Below are positions 49,151-58,107 of a stretch of 64,000 bases of DNA, piece by piece. Source of the stretch: Rhodococcus sp. AW25M09 (GTDB taxonomy: Bacteria; Actinomycetota; Actinomycetes; Mycobacteriales; Mycobacteriaceae). The position numbers were made by a program, and so were the translations under genes. The stretch's first letter is position 1, and every line of letters begins with the position of its first letter. The notes under the pieces are model-generated. The model was not told the DNA's origin, ran no database searches, and saw only the letters and a list, made by a program, of their open reading frames with translations. The DNA lies in NCBI RefSeq assembly GCF_000333955.1, contig NZ_CAPS01000070.1, positions 35,523 through 99,522 of the forward strand. Direction: 5' to 3'.

Positions 49151-50644
49151 TTAGTTGTTCTCAGGGAAGCCGAGGTTGATGCCGCCGTGGCTGGGGTCGA
49201 GCCAGCGGCTGGTGACGGCTTTGCCGCGGGTGAAGAATTGCACGCCCTCGGTGCCGTGGGCATGACTGTCGCCGAACAGGCTGCTCTTCCAGCCGCCGAA
49301 GCTGTAGTAGGCCATGGGGACCGGGATCGGTACGTTGATGCCGATCATGCCGACCTCGACTTCGTTCTGGAAGCGCCGGGCCGCACCGCCATCGTTGGTG
49401 AAGATGGCGGTCCCGTTGCCGTACGGGTTGTCGTTGATCAACCGCAGAGCGTCGTCGTAGGTGTCGACGCGGACGACCGAAAGCACGGGCCCGAAAATTT
49501 CGTCGGTGTAGATGCTCATGTCTGGGGTGACGTTGTCGATGAGGGTGGGGCCGAGCCAGAACCCGGCGGCACCTCCGTTGGGCTCGACAGTACGTCCGTC
49601 GACGACGAGGGTGGCTCCGGCGGCTTCGCCTGCATCGACGTAGGAGGCGACTTTGTCTCGGTGGGCCTTGGTGACCAGCGGGCCCATGTCCGCGCCTCTG
49701 GTGCCGTCGCCGGTGACCAACGGGGTGGTGCGTTCGGCGATCTTGGCGACGATTTCGTCGGCAATGTTTCCGACGGCAACGAGGGCGGAGATGGCCATGC
49801 ATCGTTCGCCTGCCGAGCCGAAGCCGGCGTTCACCATGGCGTCGGCGGCCAGGTCCAGATCGGCGTCGGGGAGGACGACGGCGTGGTTCTTGGCCCCGCC
49901 GAGTGCTTGGACGCGCTTTCCGTTGGCGGTGCCGGTGGAGTACACGTACTGGGCGATGGGGGTCGAGCCGACGAAGGAGACCGATTTGATCTTCTTGTTC
50001 TCGAGGAGTTCGTCGACGGCGACCTTGTCACCCTGCAGGACGTTGAACACACCGTCGGGCAGGCCGGCCTCGGCCCACAGCTCGGCCAGCCAGATGCTGG
50101 CACTCGGGTCTTTCTCGGAGGGCTTGAGGACGACGGTGTTGCCGGCCGCGATGGCGACGGGGAAGAACCACATCGGGACCATGGCGGGGAAGTTGAAGGG
50201 GGAGATGATCGCTACCGGCCCGAGCGGCTGACGGATGGAGTAGGCGTCGACGCCGGTCGATGCGTTCTCGGTGTAGCCGCCTTTGAGTAGGTGGGCTATG
50301 CCGCAGGCGAACTCGACGACTTCCTGCCCGCGGGAGATTTCGCCGAGAGCGTCGGACAGCACCTTTCCGTGCTCGGCGGTGATGATCTCTGCCAGCTCGT
50401 TCTTCTTGGCGTTCAACAGCTCTCGGAATGCGAACAGGACGGAGGTGCGCTTGGCGAGGGAGGTGTCTCGCCAGGCCGGGAATGCGGCGGCGGCCGCGTC
50501 GATGACCGCGCGGGCGTCGTCGGTGTCGGCAAGTGCGAGGCTGCCGGTGATCTCACCGGTGGCGGGGTTGGTGACGGGGGAAGTCCGGTCGGACTTGCCG
50601 GAGTATCTCTTCCCATCGATCCAGTGCGCAATGACGTCGGTCAA
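49151..50644 (-). CDS. mmsA: CoA-acylating methylmalonate-semialdehyde dehydrogenase
   Basis: Oxidises methylmalonate or malonate semialdehyde to propionyl- or acetyl-CoA (497 aa). The catalytic Cys lies in GSAGERCMAIS, and the NAD/CoA region reads ISPFNFPAMVPMWFFP. The start codon is TTG, supported by GGAAGGGA upstream and the family-typical N terminus (IAHWIDGKRYSG). It is divergent from a lysR gene. It acts in valine, beta-alanine or propanoate catabolism. Confidence 0.93.
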   Translation of the reverse strand: MTDVIAHWIDGKRYSGKSDRTSPVTNPATGEITGSLALADTDDARAVIDAAAAAFPAWRDTSLAKRTSVLFAFRELLNAKKNELAEIITAEHGKVLSDALGEISRGQEVVEFACGIAHLLKGGYTENASTGVDAYSIRQPLGPVAIISPFNFPAMVPMWFFPVAIAAGNTVVLKPSEKDPSASIWLAELWAEAGLPDGVFNVLQGDKVAVDELLENKKIKSVSFVGSTPIAQYVYSTGTANGKRVQALGGAKNHAVVLPDADLDLAADAMVNAGFGSAGERCMAISALVAVGNIADEIVAKIAERTTPLVTGDGTRGADMGPLVTKAHRDKVASYVDAGEAAGATLVVDGRTVEPNGGAAGFWLGPTLIDNVTPDMSIYTDEIFGPVLSVVRVDTYDDALRLINDNPYGNGTAIFTNDGGAARRFQNEVEVGMIGINVPIPVPMAYYSFGGWKSSLFGDSHAHGTEGVQFFTRGKAVTSRWLDPSHGGINLGFPENN

Positions 50645-50690
50645 CGTTCGATCCCTTCCATCGGTGTGTCTCGAGTCTCACTGGTATGGA

Positions 50691-50738
50691 TGCACATGTC
50701 AAAGGTCAAATCCGCAGATTGCCGTGCACAAATGCACA
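50691..50738. promoter_or_regulatory. TGCACA repeats in the mmsA-lysR intergenic region
   Basis: Three TGCACA copies (50691, 50725, 50733) occur in the 112-base divergent gap, and GTGCA-N4-TGCAC (50724-50737) forms a palindrome. This is a plausible LysR operator for both genes. Confidence 0.45.
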
Positions 50739-50744
50739 GGAGGA

Positions 50745-50756
50745 TAGGCTGGGGGA
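50745..50756 (+). promoter_or_regulatory. Leaderless -10 of the lysR gene
   Basis: TAGGCT (50745-50750) lies 6 bases before GTG 50757. Confidence 0.5.
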
Positions 50757-51731
50757 GTGTTCAATCCAGACCACCTTCGCTACTTCCTCGAAGTGTCGCG
50801 GACGGGCCGTTTGACCGACGCGTCGCACACGCTCGGCGTGGACCACACCACCGTCGGCAGGCGCATCACGGCGCTCGAAAAGTCGGCTGGGCAACGTCTT
50901 TTCGATAGAACTCCGTCGGGTTGGCGCCTGACCGAGGCGGGCCGTCGACTCGTCGGGTACGCGGAAACTGTCGAGTCGACGCTCATCGCTGCCTTCGAGG
51001 ATCAGACGTCCGACACCGGTTCTCTGCGCGGTACCGTCCGCATCGCGGCGCCGGACGGCTTCGGTGCTTTCGTCCTGACGCCCGAACTGGGGGTGCTCAG
51101 AGACAAGCACCCGGATCTCGACATCGAATTGGTTACCGCCACCGAACACAATTCGCTGGCCACCAGGGAGTTCGATATCGCGATCACACTGGAACGGCCG
51201 TCGCCGAGATTGGTGGTGACCCGCAGATTGGCGACATATTCGCTGGGGCTCTACGCGACCGAATCGTATCTCGCCGCGAGGCCTCCCATTCGGAGCGTCG
51301 AAGATCTGAGAGAACACACCCTCATTTCCTACGTCGACGCTCTGCTCGACGTCGCGCCGCTGCGAATCCTGGACTCCATCCTTCCCGATGGCCGCGCCCG
51401 GATACAGACCAACAACATCACCGGGCAGTGGATCGCTGCGAGATCCGGTGTGGGAATTGCGCCGTTGCCCGGTTATATCGGTGAACCGGACGACGCCCTC
51501 GTTCCGGTGCTGCCCGGCGTGGTCTCCGTCGAGAGGACGTACTGGACGGTGGTGCCGAGAGAGCTGACGGGTTTGGCGCGAGTGAAGACCATCGACGAAT
51601 TCCTTCGATCGGTCGTGACCGACGGACAGCATCTGTTTCCTGTGGAGCAGTACGGACAGGAGGACCGCACAGAGCGAGATCGCCGGTGGCCGTTGAATTT
51701 TGGACGTTCGAATGAGACGGCCGTCTCGTGA
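50757..51731 (+). CDS. LysR-family transcriptional regulator
   Basis: A 324-residue LTTR. The N-terminal winged helix reads HLRYFLEVSRTGRLTDASH...VDHTTVGRRI, followed by a periplasmic-binding-protein-like effector domain. Divergent placement makes it the probable regulator of mmsA and the ADH gene. The last 25 residues are polar and unconserved. Confidence 0.92.
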   Translation: MFNPDHLRYFLEVSRTGRLTDASHTLGVDHTTVGRRITALEKSAGQRLFDRTPSGWRLTEAGRRLVGYAETVESTLIAAFEDQTSDTGSLRGTVRIAAPDGFGAFVLTPELGVLRDKHPDLDIELVTATEHNSLATREFDIAITLERPSPRLVVTRRLATYSLGLYATESYLAARPPIRSVEDLREHTLISYVDALLDVAPLRILDSILPDGRARIQTNNITGQWIAARSGVGIAPLPGYIGEPDDALVPVLPGVVSVERTYWTVVPRELTGLARVKTIDEFLRSVVTDGQHLFPVEQYGQEDRTERDRRWPLNFGRSNETAVS

Positions 51732-51844
51732 CGACGGACACACGTGACGGCGACCTCAAAAGTGTGGGAATCGGCCTACCCACGGGTAACAATCGTGCTA
51801 GCCAAGTTCCGCACTGCGGATCCACACGAGATTCTGGGGGAATC

Positions 51845-51970
51845 ATGACAATGTTCGTAATGGCAGCCGTCGGCTTCGTAGGCATGGCAATTGCTCTGCT
51901 CAACGATGGCAGCGACATCGATTTCCGAAGCCGTCAGCTGGCCGGCGCATACCGCTACCGCACGGCCTGA
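51845..51970 (+). CDS. 41-residue putative membrane peptide
   Basis: A short frame with one hydrophobic helix (MFVMAAVGFVGMAIALL) and a basic C terminus (FRSRQLAGAYRYR). GGGGGA lies a few bases before the ATG. An in-frame extension to 51728 is less convincing. No family recognised. It lies between lysR and cobD on the same strand. Confidence 0.45.
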   Translation: MTMFVMAAVGFVGMAIALLNDGSDIDFRSRQLAGAYRYRTA

Positions 51971-52016
51971 CACACCGCTGTCCGACCCTGGTTGTGCAGT
52001 TGGCAAGATTCGAGGA

Positions 52017-52985
52017 ATGTGGACACACCCCCGAGCGATCGGCCTACTGGTCGGCTACAGCCTCGATCGCGTGTTCGCAGACCCTCGACACTGGCATCCG
52101 GTCGCAGGATTCGGTACCACGGCACTCCGTGTCGAACGAGCTCTCTACCGTGACAGCAAAGTTTTCGGTGTCGTTCATTCGTTGACGCTCATCGGCTCCG
52201 TCACTGCTCTCGGTATCGGCTCGAGCCGCGTGGCAACTCGTCTGGGTGGCCCAGCGGACGCTGCGCTTGTCGCAGCCGCCACGTGGGCTGCGCTGGGTGG
52301 AACATCGCTGTCCCGAGTGGGGCGGCAGATGGCGGATCACCTCGATGGCGACGACCTGGACAGCGCGCGCGCCCTGCTGCCATCGCTGTGTGGGCGAGAT
52401 CCGGATTCACTCGATTCCGACGGGCTGGCGCGGGCTGCACTCGAGTCCATTGCCGAGAACACCTCCGACGCCACAGTGGGGGTGCTGGTGTGGGGAGCGC
52501 TGGCCGGGGCACCAGGAATTCTGGCCTACCGCGCGAGCAACACGCTCGACGCGATGGTCGGCTACCGGTCTCCGAAATACCAGCGCTTCGGTTGGGCCGC
52601 AGCTCGAATAGACGACGTCCTCAACCTGGTGCCGGCCCGTGTCACCGGTCTTGCGACAGTACTGGCAGCGCCGCTGGTGCAGGGGTCAGCAGGCCAAGCG
52701 TGGAAGATGTGGCGACGGGACGCCTCGCAGCACCCCAGCCCCAACGCGGGTGTCGCGGAAGCCGCAGCCGCAGGCGCGTTGGGCCTGCAGTTGGGAGGCC
52801 GGACTCAGTACCGGCACGGAATCGAGATCAGGCCGACCCTCGGCGATGGACCGGCACCGACGGCACGCGATCTTCGTCGTGCGGTCGGCCTGTCGACCCG
52901 GGTACAGGAACTGTCGGCGGTCGCGTCAGCGATTCTTGCCGTAGCGATCTGCCAAACGAGGGTCCGACGGCACCGTCGGGCGTGA
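52017..52985 (+). CDS. cobD: Adenosylcobinamide-phosphate synthase
   Basis: Membrane enzyme (CobD/CbiB family) that attaches aminopropanol phosphate to adenosylcobyric acid in B12 synthesis (322 aa). Signature segments include SLDRVFADPRHWHPVAGFG, SIAENTSDATVGVL and ASNTLDAMVGY. The ATG at 52017 was chosen from the conserved first residues. It overlaps the SURF1 gene tail to tail by 60 bases. I looked for a cobalamin riboswitch upstream and saw none. Confidence 0.93.
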   Translation: MWTHPRAIGLLVGYSLDRVFADPRHWHPVAGFGTTALRVERALYRDSKVFGVVHSLTLIGSVTALGIGSSRVATRLGGPADAALVAAATWAALGGTSLSRVGRQMADHLDGDDLDSARALLPSLCGRDPDSLDSDGLARAALESIAENTSDATVGVLVWGALAGAPGILAYRASNTLDAMVGYRSPKYQRFGWAAARIDDVLNLVPARVTGLATVLAAPLVQGSAGQAWKMWRRDASQHPSPNAGVAEAAAAGALGLQLGGRTQYRHGIEIRPTLGDGPAPTARDLRRAVGLSTRVQELSAVASAILAVAICQTRVRRHRRA

Positions 52986-53849
52986 CGCCGCCCGCGCTCT
53001 GGCCCGCTTCTCGCGTCGAGTGGGGAGCGTGAACTCTTCCTCGTCCTCATCGTCAGGACCGGCCACGTCGTCGGGCATCGGTTCTGGTTCGCCGGACATC
53101 GCGTCGGCCAGTTCGGCGCGAGATGCGCGTCGTTCCCTCAACTCGGCGCGAACGAAGTACGCCAGGCCGAGTGGGGCCATGATGCCGAATGCCAGCCACT
53201 GCAGACCATAGGAGAGATACGGACCCGCATCCGTTTGCGGCAGATCGATCAAGCCGAGCCCGCCCGGCTGATTGTCGTCCAGCTGCAGGTAGCCGTCGAT
53301 GGCGTCGACTCCGACTGCTGTGCCGATCTGCTCGGGGTTGATGTTGTACACCTGCAGTTGGCCGTCCTCCCGGATCGGCTCGCGCGAGGTGCCCTCGGCT
53401 TGGCGCACACGCGCGTTCAGCGTCACCTCGCCGGACGGTGCAGCCGCGAAATCGGGTGCGCTGGTTCCCTCCACCGGCAACACGTACCCGCGGTTGACGA
53501 GCACGGTGGGCCCGCCGTCGATGACGAACAAGGTGATCACCTCGTACGCCGGCTTTTCACGGATACTGCGCAGTCGGACCAGCGCGTCGGAATCGGCGAC
53601 GTAGGAGCCGGTGGCGATGACCCGACGCCATTCGTCGTCGGCCGCAAAACCGTTGGCGGTGAGGACGTTGGCGATCGGTACCGGATCTGCGTCGACCGAC
53701 CGGGTGATCAGATCGTTGCGTGCAGACGTCGTGGTGTTCTTGCCCAGCTGCCACGGAGCGAGCACGCTGAAACACAGAAATGCGAAGGCCAGCGCGACGG
53801 CGGCCAGCACCAACCACTTCGGACGCAGCAAGAACCCTAACTTCTCCAC
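52926..53849 (-). CDS. SURF1-family protein
   Basis: Membrane factor for cytochrome oxidase assembly (307 aa). Two transmembrane helices flank the domain: LVLAAVALAFAFLCFSVLA at the N terminus and LSYGLQWLAFGIMAPLG near residue 215. The SURF1 motif PWQLGK follows the first helix. A C-terminal tail of about 70 charged residues is cytoplasmic. Corresponds to Rv2235. Confidence 0.92.
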   Translation of the reverse strand: MEKLGFLLRPKWLVLAAVALAFAFLCFSVLAPWQLGKNTTTSARNDLITRSVDADPVPIANVLTANGFAADDEWRRVIATGSYVADSDALVRLRSIREKPAYEVITLFVIDGGPTVLVNRGYVLPVEGTSAPDFAAAPSGEVTLNARVRQAEGTSREPIREDGQLQVYNINPEQIGTAVGVDAIDGYLQLDDNQPGGLGLIDLPQTDAGPYLSYGLQWLAFGIMAPLGLAYFVRAELRERRASRAELADAMSGEPEPMPDDVAGPDDEDEEEFTLPTRREKRARARAASRPTVPSDPRLADRYGKNR

Positions 53850-53867
53850 CCCACCACGGTAGCCGGG

Positions 53868-54353
53868 TCAGCTGGAGAGGCGGGACCGTGCCCAATCCAA
53901 CAGACCAGGCACGGCACTTTCGATCTGCTCGCGCACCTCGGTGAATGCGGCATCGGACGAGTAGTACGGGTCGGCGACCGACGAGTCGTCGGCGTCGGGA
54001 TCGAACGACCGCAGCAGCGCTACGCGCTCGGCCGGCGCACCGAGCTTCAGCAGGGCCCGTGCGTGACCGGAATCGAGAGCGACTATCAAATCAGCCGCCA
54101 GGTGATCCGCCCCGACCTGCGCCGCCTCGTGCTCGCTGTCGTAGCCGTGGGCTTCGAGCTCGGCGACTGTTCGGGGATCTGCGCCGTCGCCCACATGCCA
54201 GCCGCCGGTTCCCGCGCTCGATACCCGCACGGCATCGCCGAGACCCGCATCACGAAGATGCGCGGCGACGACCTTCTCGGCCATCGGCGAACGGCAGATG
54301 TTGCCGGTGCAGACGAATGTCACATGCACGGGGTTCGAGGCTCGAGCGCTCAC
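53868..54353 (-). CDS. ptpA: Low-molecular-weight protein tyrosine phosphatase
   Basis: A 161-residue cytosolic phosphatase. The P loop is C15-TGNIC-R21-S. The acid Asp lies in VADPYYSSD. The family member PtpA of M. tuberculosis is secreted into host cells; nothing here shows secretion. The GTG start overlaps the stop of the upstream HAD gene (GTGA), so the pair is co-translated. Longer in-frame starts would overlap that gene extensively. Confidence 0.93.
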   Translation of the reverse strand: MSARASNPVHVTFVCTGNICRSPMAEKVVAAHLRDAGLGDAVRVSSAGTGGWHVGDGADPRTVAELEAHGYDSEHEAAQVGADHLAADLIVALDSGHARALLKLGAPAERVALLRSFDPDADDSSVADPYYSSDAAFTEVREQIESAVPGLLDWARSRLSS

Positions 54354-55042
54354 TGCGCCGCCACCGTGTTCTGCTCCAACACCGAGGCCAGCTCGTCCAT
54401 GCTCGATGCGGTGAACGCGGCGTCGGCGCTTTCGCCCTCGATTCCATACCCCCACTCGACGTAGACCGTCGGAATGCCGAATCGCGCAGCGCCGTGCACG
54501 TCGTGGTCACGATCGCCGATCATCAACACCCCACCGGTGCCGCCGTCCGCGTGTTCGACCGGCTCGATGCCGAGGTTGGTCAACGCGTGCGCTATGACAT
54601 CCGATTTTGCCCGTCGGGTGCCGTCGTTGCTGGCACCACCGATGAAGTCGAAGTACCCCGACAGACCGAAGTGGTCCAGAATCCGAACCGCGAAGCGTTC
54701 GGACTTGGACGTCGCGACTCCCAGGCGTACGCCTCGATCCCGCAATCGCGTCAGCACAGTCTCGACGCCCTCGAATGCGGTGTTCTCGGCCCATCCCCGC
54801 TCGTCGTAGCGCTGGAAGTACGCCGCCAGTGCGCGCTGCGCCGCATCCTCGTCGAGGCCGAGACCCCGAAGAGTGTCGATCAACGGTGGCCCGACAACCA
54901 ACGACAGCTGTTCTTCGGTCGGCTCGGGGGCCTGCACCGACGCCAACGCATGGCGAAAACCGGCGTGAATTCCCGGTGCGGAATCGGTCAACGTCCCATC
55001 GAGATCGAACAGGACAACGGACGCGGGGGGAACGGCAGACAT
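54350..55042 (-). CDS. HAD-family phosphatase, PtkA-like
   Basis: Haloacid-dehalogenase phosphatase of 230 residues. Motif I is FDLDGTLTD (D13, D15), motif II lies in GVATSKSERF, and motif IV is MIGDRDHDVHGA. It looks like phosphoglycolate phosphatase. The M. tuberculosis protein in the same place (Rv2232, PtkA) is reported to phosphorylate PtpA; this copy lacks the longer N terminus of PtkA. The start at 55042 has TACGCT 6 bases upstream. Confidence 0.9.
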   Translation of the reverse strand: MSAVPPASVVLFDLDGTLTDSAPGIHAGFRHALASVQAPEPTEEQLSLVVGPPLIDTLRGLGLDEDAAQRALAAYFQRYDERGWAENTAFEGVETVLTRLRDRGVRLGVATSKSERFAVRILDHFGLSGYFDFIGGASNDGTRRAKSDVIAHALTNLGIEPVEHADGGTGGVLMIGDRDHDVHGAARFGIPTVYVEWGYGIEGESADAAFTASSMDELASVLEQNTVAAQ

Positions 55043-55054
55043 GTCTCGAGCGTA
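55043..55054 (-). promoter_or_regulatory. Leaderless -10 of the HAD-ptpA operon
   Basis: TACGCT (55049-55054, minus strand) is 6 bases before ATG 55042. Confidence 0.6.
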
Positions 55055-55071
55055 TCGGGAACGGCGGCGGC

Positions 55072-55084
55072 TACGCTCGTCGCG
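55072..55084 (+). promoter_or_regulatory. Leaderless -10 of the cobC-like gene
   Basis: TACGCT (55072-55077) is 7 bases before ATG 55085. It faces the identical box of the divergent HAD gene 17 bases away. Confidence 0.6.
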
Positions 55085-56122
55085 ATGTCCGACACCGCTG
55101 CCGAACCCGACGCGCTCCTCCGTCACCATGGTGATGTAGAGGTGGATTCCGGTTTCGTCGACTTCGCCGTCAACGTGCGGGGCGACGGCCCGCCCGCATG
55201 GCTTCGTGAGCGGCTGGCCGCAGCACTGAGCTCACTGGGTTCCTACCCGAGCGCCGCGGCCGAGAGTGCGGCACGAGAGCAGGTGGCCGCACACCACGGC
55301 CGTTCCCCGAACGAGGTTCTCTTGCTCAGCGGTGGGGCCGAGGGGTTTTCGATGCTGCCGCGCCTGGAGCCACGCTTGGCGGCAACGATTCATCCGTCGT
55401 TCACCGAACCCGACTGGGTGCTGGAGCAGGCCGGTGTACCGGTCCACCGAGTGATCCTGCCGCCGCCGTTCGAGCTCGATCCGACGCTCGTGCCCGACGC
55501 TGCGGACATGGTGATCATCGGCAACCCGACCAATCCGACATCGGTACTGCACCCACGCGAGACGGTCCTGCGTCTACGACGCCCCGGCCGCACGGTGGTG
55601 ATCGACGAGGCCTTCGCCGACGCCGTGCTCGGTGCCGGAGAATCGGCTGCGTCGCAGAGCCTCGACGACGTACTGGTCCTGAGGAGCCTGACGAAGACGT
55701 GGGCGTTGGCGGGATTGCGTTGTGGCTACGCGCTGGGTCACCCCGACGTTCTCGCGCGATTGCAGCACGGCCGCGCGCATTGGCCGCTGGGGAGCCTGCA
55801 ACTCGAGGCGATCCGCGCCTGCACAGAACCGTTCGCGGTGCGGCAGGCGCGGTCCGAATCCGAGCGCATCGATCGCGAACGAACCGCGATGATCCCGAGA
55901 CTGACCGACCTGGGCCTCGAGGTCACCGGCCAGGCCCGGGCACCGTTTCTGCTGCTGCGTGTCGACGATGCCGATCTGGTACGAGAACGTTTGCGCAGGA
56001 TGGGTATTGCGATTCGGCGGGGCGACACGTTCCCGGGGCTGGACCGCCGCTATGTGCGCGTCGCGGTACGGGACTCGCAGCAGGTCGACATACTGGTGGA
56101 TGCGTTGAACACCGTTCTGTGA
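55085..56122 (+). CDS. CobC-like PLP-dependent aminotransferase/decarboxylase
   Basis: Class I/II aminotransferase-fold enzyme (345 aa). The PLP lysine lies in [15 protein letters not shown], with NPTNPT and DEAFAD upstream. Closest families are L-threonine-O-3-phosphate decarboxylase (CobC/CobD), which makes the aminopropanol phosphate used by cobD, and histidinol-phosphate aminotransferase. Proximity to cobD favours the cobalamin role. Corresponds to Rv2231c. Confidence 0.87.
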   Translation: MSDTAAEPDALLRHHGDVEVDSGFVDFAVNVRGDGPPAWLRERLAAALSSLGSYPSAAAESAAREQVAAHHGRSPNEVLLLSGGAEGFSMLPRLEPRLAATIHPSFTEPDWVLEQAGVPVHRVILPPPFELDPTLVPDAADMVIIGNPTNPTSVLHPRETVLRLRRPGRTVVIDEAFADAVLGAGESAASQSLDDVLVLRSLTKTWALAGLRCGYALGHPDVLARLQHGRAHWPLGSLQLEAIRACTEPFAVRQARSESERIDRERTAMIPRLTDLGLEVTGQARAPFLLLRVDDADLVRERLRRMGIAIRRGDTFPGLDRRYVRVAVRDSQQVDILVDALNTVL

Positions 56123-56136
56123 GGAGAGCAGCGAAC

Positions 56137-57258
56137 ATGGCAGTGACACTGGCGGATGTCATCGAGGTTCTCGACGGCGCGTACCCACCGCGTCTGGCCG
56201 AGAGCTGGGACTCGGTGGGACTGGTGTGCGGAGATCCGAAAGCTGTTGTGCAGCAAGTTCTCTACACCGTCGATGTCACGGCGGCCGTCGTCGACGATGC
56301 CATCGCGTGGGGTGCGGACCTGATCGTTGCGCATCACCCCTTGCTGCTCAGGGGAGTGGATACGGTCGCCGCCGACACCGCCAAGGGCTCGGTGATTCAT
56401 CGCCTCATCAAAGCCGACTGCGCACTGTTCACCGCCCACACCAACGCCGATTCTGCTGATCCGGGTGTCTCCGACGCACTCGCGTCCGCGCTGGGTGTGA
56501 TCGACACCAAGCCGCTGGACCCCATCGACGCTCCTGCACACGACAAGTGGGTGGTCTTCGTGCCGGCCACCGATTCGTCCGCGGTGCGGCAGGCCCTGTT
56601 CGACGCCGGAGCCGGACAGATCGGCAACTACAGCGAAGCGAGCTGGCAGGCGGCTGGTCTGGGCCAGTTCCGTCCCGGCTCGGGTGCCCACCCGACTCTC
56701 GGTGTCCGCGGTGAGGTGCACACCGTGACGGAGGATCGTGTCGAAGTGGTTGCCCCCAAAGCCGAACGCGCTCGGATGCTTTCGGCCCTGCGCCACGCAC
56801 ACCCCTACGAGGAGCCCGCGTTCGACGTCTTCGAATCCGCGGCTCTACCGTCGTGCACCGGCTTGGGTCGGATCGGACGCCTGCCGAATCCCATGACGCT
56901 CGCCGAGTTCACCGACGTGGTGCGGGACGCGTTGCCGGCCACCAGCTGGGGCGTCCGAGCTGCGGGCGACCCCACCTCCACGATCTCGGTGGTCGCGATG
57001 TGCGGGGGAGCAGGAGACTCGTTCCTGTCGGCGGTAGCGCGCACCGACGCCGATGTCTACGTCACCTCGGATCTGCGGCACCACCCTGTCGACGAACACC
57101 TGCGCGCGGGCGGACCCGCGGTGATCGACACCGCGCACTGGGCCTCGGAGTTTCCGTGGTGCGCGCAGGCGCGCAGCATCGTCGACGCGGAGTTCGGGGA
57201 CACGGACGGGTGGAGCAGCAAGGTCACCGAGGTGCGTACCGACCCGTGGACACTGTGA
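56137..57258 (+). CDS. NIF3-like dinuclear metal-centre protein
   Basis: A 373-residue NIF3/YbgI-family protein with an inserted PII-like domain (about residues 130-240). Metal ligands are visible in [18 protein letters not shown] and DTAHWASEF. Annotated elsewhere as GTP cyclohydrolase 1 type 2, but the function remains unsettled. GAGGAGA at 56121-56127 supports the ATG. Corresponds to Rv2230c. Confidence 0.9.
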   Translation: MAVTLADVIEVLDGAYPPRLAESWDSVGLVCGDPKAVVQQVLYTVDVTAAVVDDAIAWGADLIVAHHPLLLRGVDTVAADTAKGSVIHRLIKADCALFTAHTNADSADPGVSDALASALGVIDTKPLDPIDAPAHDKWVVFVPATDSSAVRQALFDAGAGQIGNYSEASWQAAGLGQFRPGSGAHPTLGVRGEVHTVTEDRVEVVAPKAERARMLSALRHAHPYEEPAFDVFESAALPSCTGLGRIGRLPNPMTLAEFTDVVRDALPATSWGVRAAGDPTSTISVVAMCGGAGDSFLSAVARTDADVYVTSDLRHHPVDEHLRAGGPAVIDTAHWASEFPWCAQARSIVDAEFGDTDGWSSKVTEVRTDPWTL

Positions 57259-57364
57259 CGATGAACCCCGCGACCGACGGGTGGTGCGGATCCGGCTCGC
57301 CCGCTTTCGCGCAGCCGGTAGGGTGATCTCCAATCAACTTCCATAGTCGCAGGAGTCATCAAGC

Positions 57365-58102
57365 GTGAACGTCGATCCCAAAGTCCAGGCCTCGCTGCTC
57401 GAATTGGCCGGTGTGGATACCGAACTCTCGCAGATCGCCCACCGCCGCAAGAGCCTCCCCGAGCAGCAGGAGGTGGACAAGCTCGAGACCGAGCGGACCA
57501 CCCGCAAGGACGCCGCGGTGACGGTGCAGATATCGATGGACGACCTCGATCGCGACATTCGCAAACTGGAGGGCGAGGTCGACGCGGTCCGTCAGCGCGA
57601 GGCCCGCGACAAGAAGATGCTCGAGAGCGGCACCATCGCGCCGAAGCAGATGACCGAGTTGCAGCACGAACTCGGCAGCCTCGAGCGTCGTCAGGGCATC
57701 CTCGAGGAGGAATTGCTCGAGGTCATGGAGCAGCGTGAAGCCAGTGAGCGGGACTACGAGCACGCCGGTGCGCAGCTGACTCAGATCGAGGACGAACTCG
57801 TCGATGCCGGTCGCCGCCGAGACGACGCCGTCGCAGACCTCGACGCCGCCGAGAAGCGCAGCGCCGAGCGCCGCGATGCCCTGGCTTCCGGGCAGCCCGC
57901 GGACCTGCTGGCGCTCTACGAGAAGCAGCGAGCGCTCACCGGCCGCGGTGCAGCCCTGCTGCAGGCTCGCCGTTGTGGGGCATGCCGCATCGAACTCGAT
58001 CGCAACGAGATCGCGAGTATCGCGAACCAGCCGGCCGATGCTTTGATCCGTTGCTCCGAGTGCAACGCAATCCTGGTGCGCACCAAGGAATCAGGGATTT
58101 GA
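57365..58102 (+). CDS. Coiled-coil zinc-ribbon protein (CT398-like)
   Basis: A 245-residue protein with a long antiparallel coiled coil (about 30-180) and a C-terminal C4 zinc ribbon (CGAC...CSEC). The family is found upstream of the RNase H gene in actinobacteria (Rv2229c) and may be a nucleic-acid or secretion chaperone; function unproven. The GTG start has AGGAGT upstream. Confidence 0.9.
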   Translation: MNVDPKVQASLLELAGVDTELSQIAHRRKSLPEQQEVDKLETERTTRKDAAVTVQISMDDLDRDIRKLEGEVDAVRQREARDKKMLESGTIAPKQMTELQHELGSLERRQGILEEELLEVMEQREASERDYEHAGAQLTQIEDELVDAGRRRDDAVADLDAAEKRSAERRDALASGQPADLLALYEKQRALTGRGAALLQARRCGACRIELDRNEIASIANQPADALIRCSECNAILVRTKESGI

Positions 58103-58107
58103 GTCAG

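Noticed and set aside
51732..52016. Possible cobalamin riboswitch before cobD
   Set aside because: No B12-box-like sequence or long structured leader; a short coding frame occupies the space.
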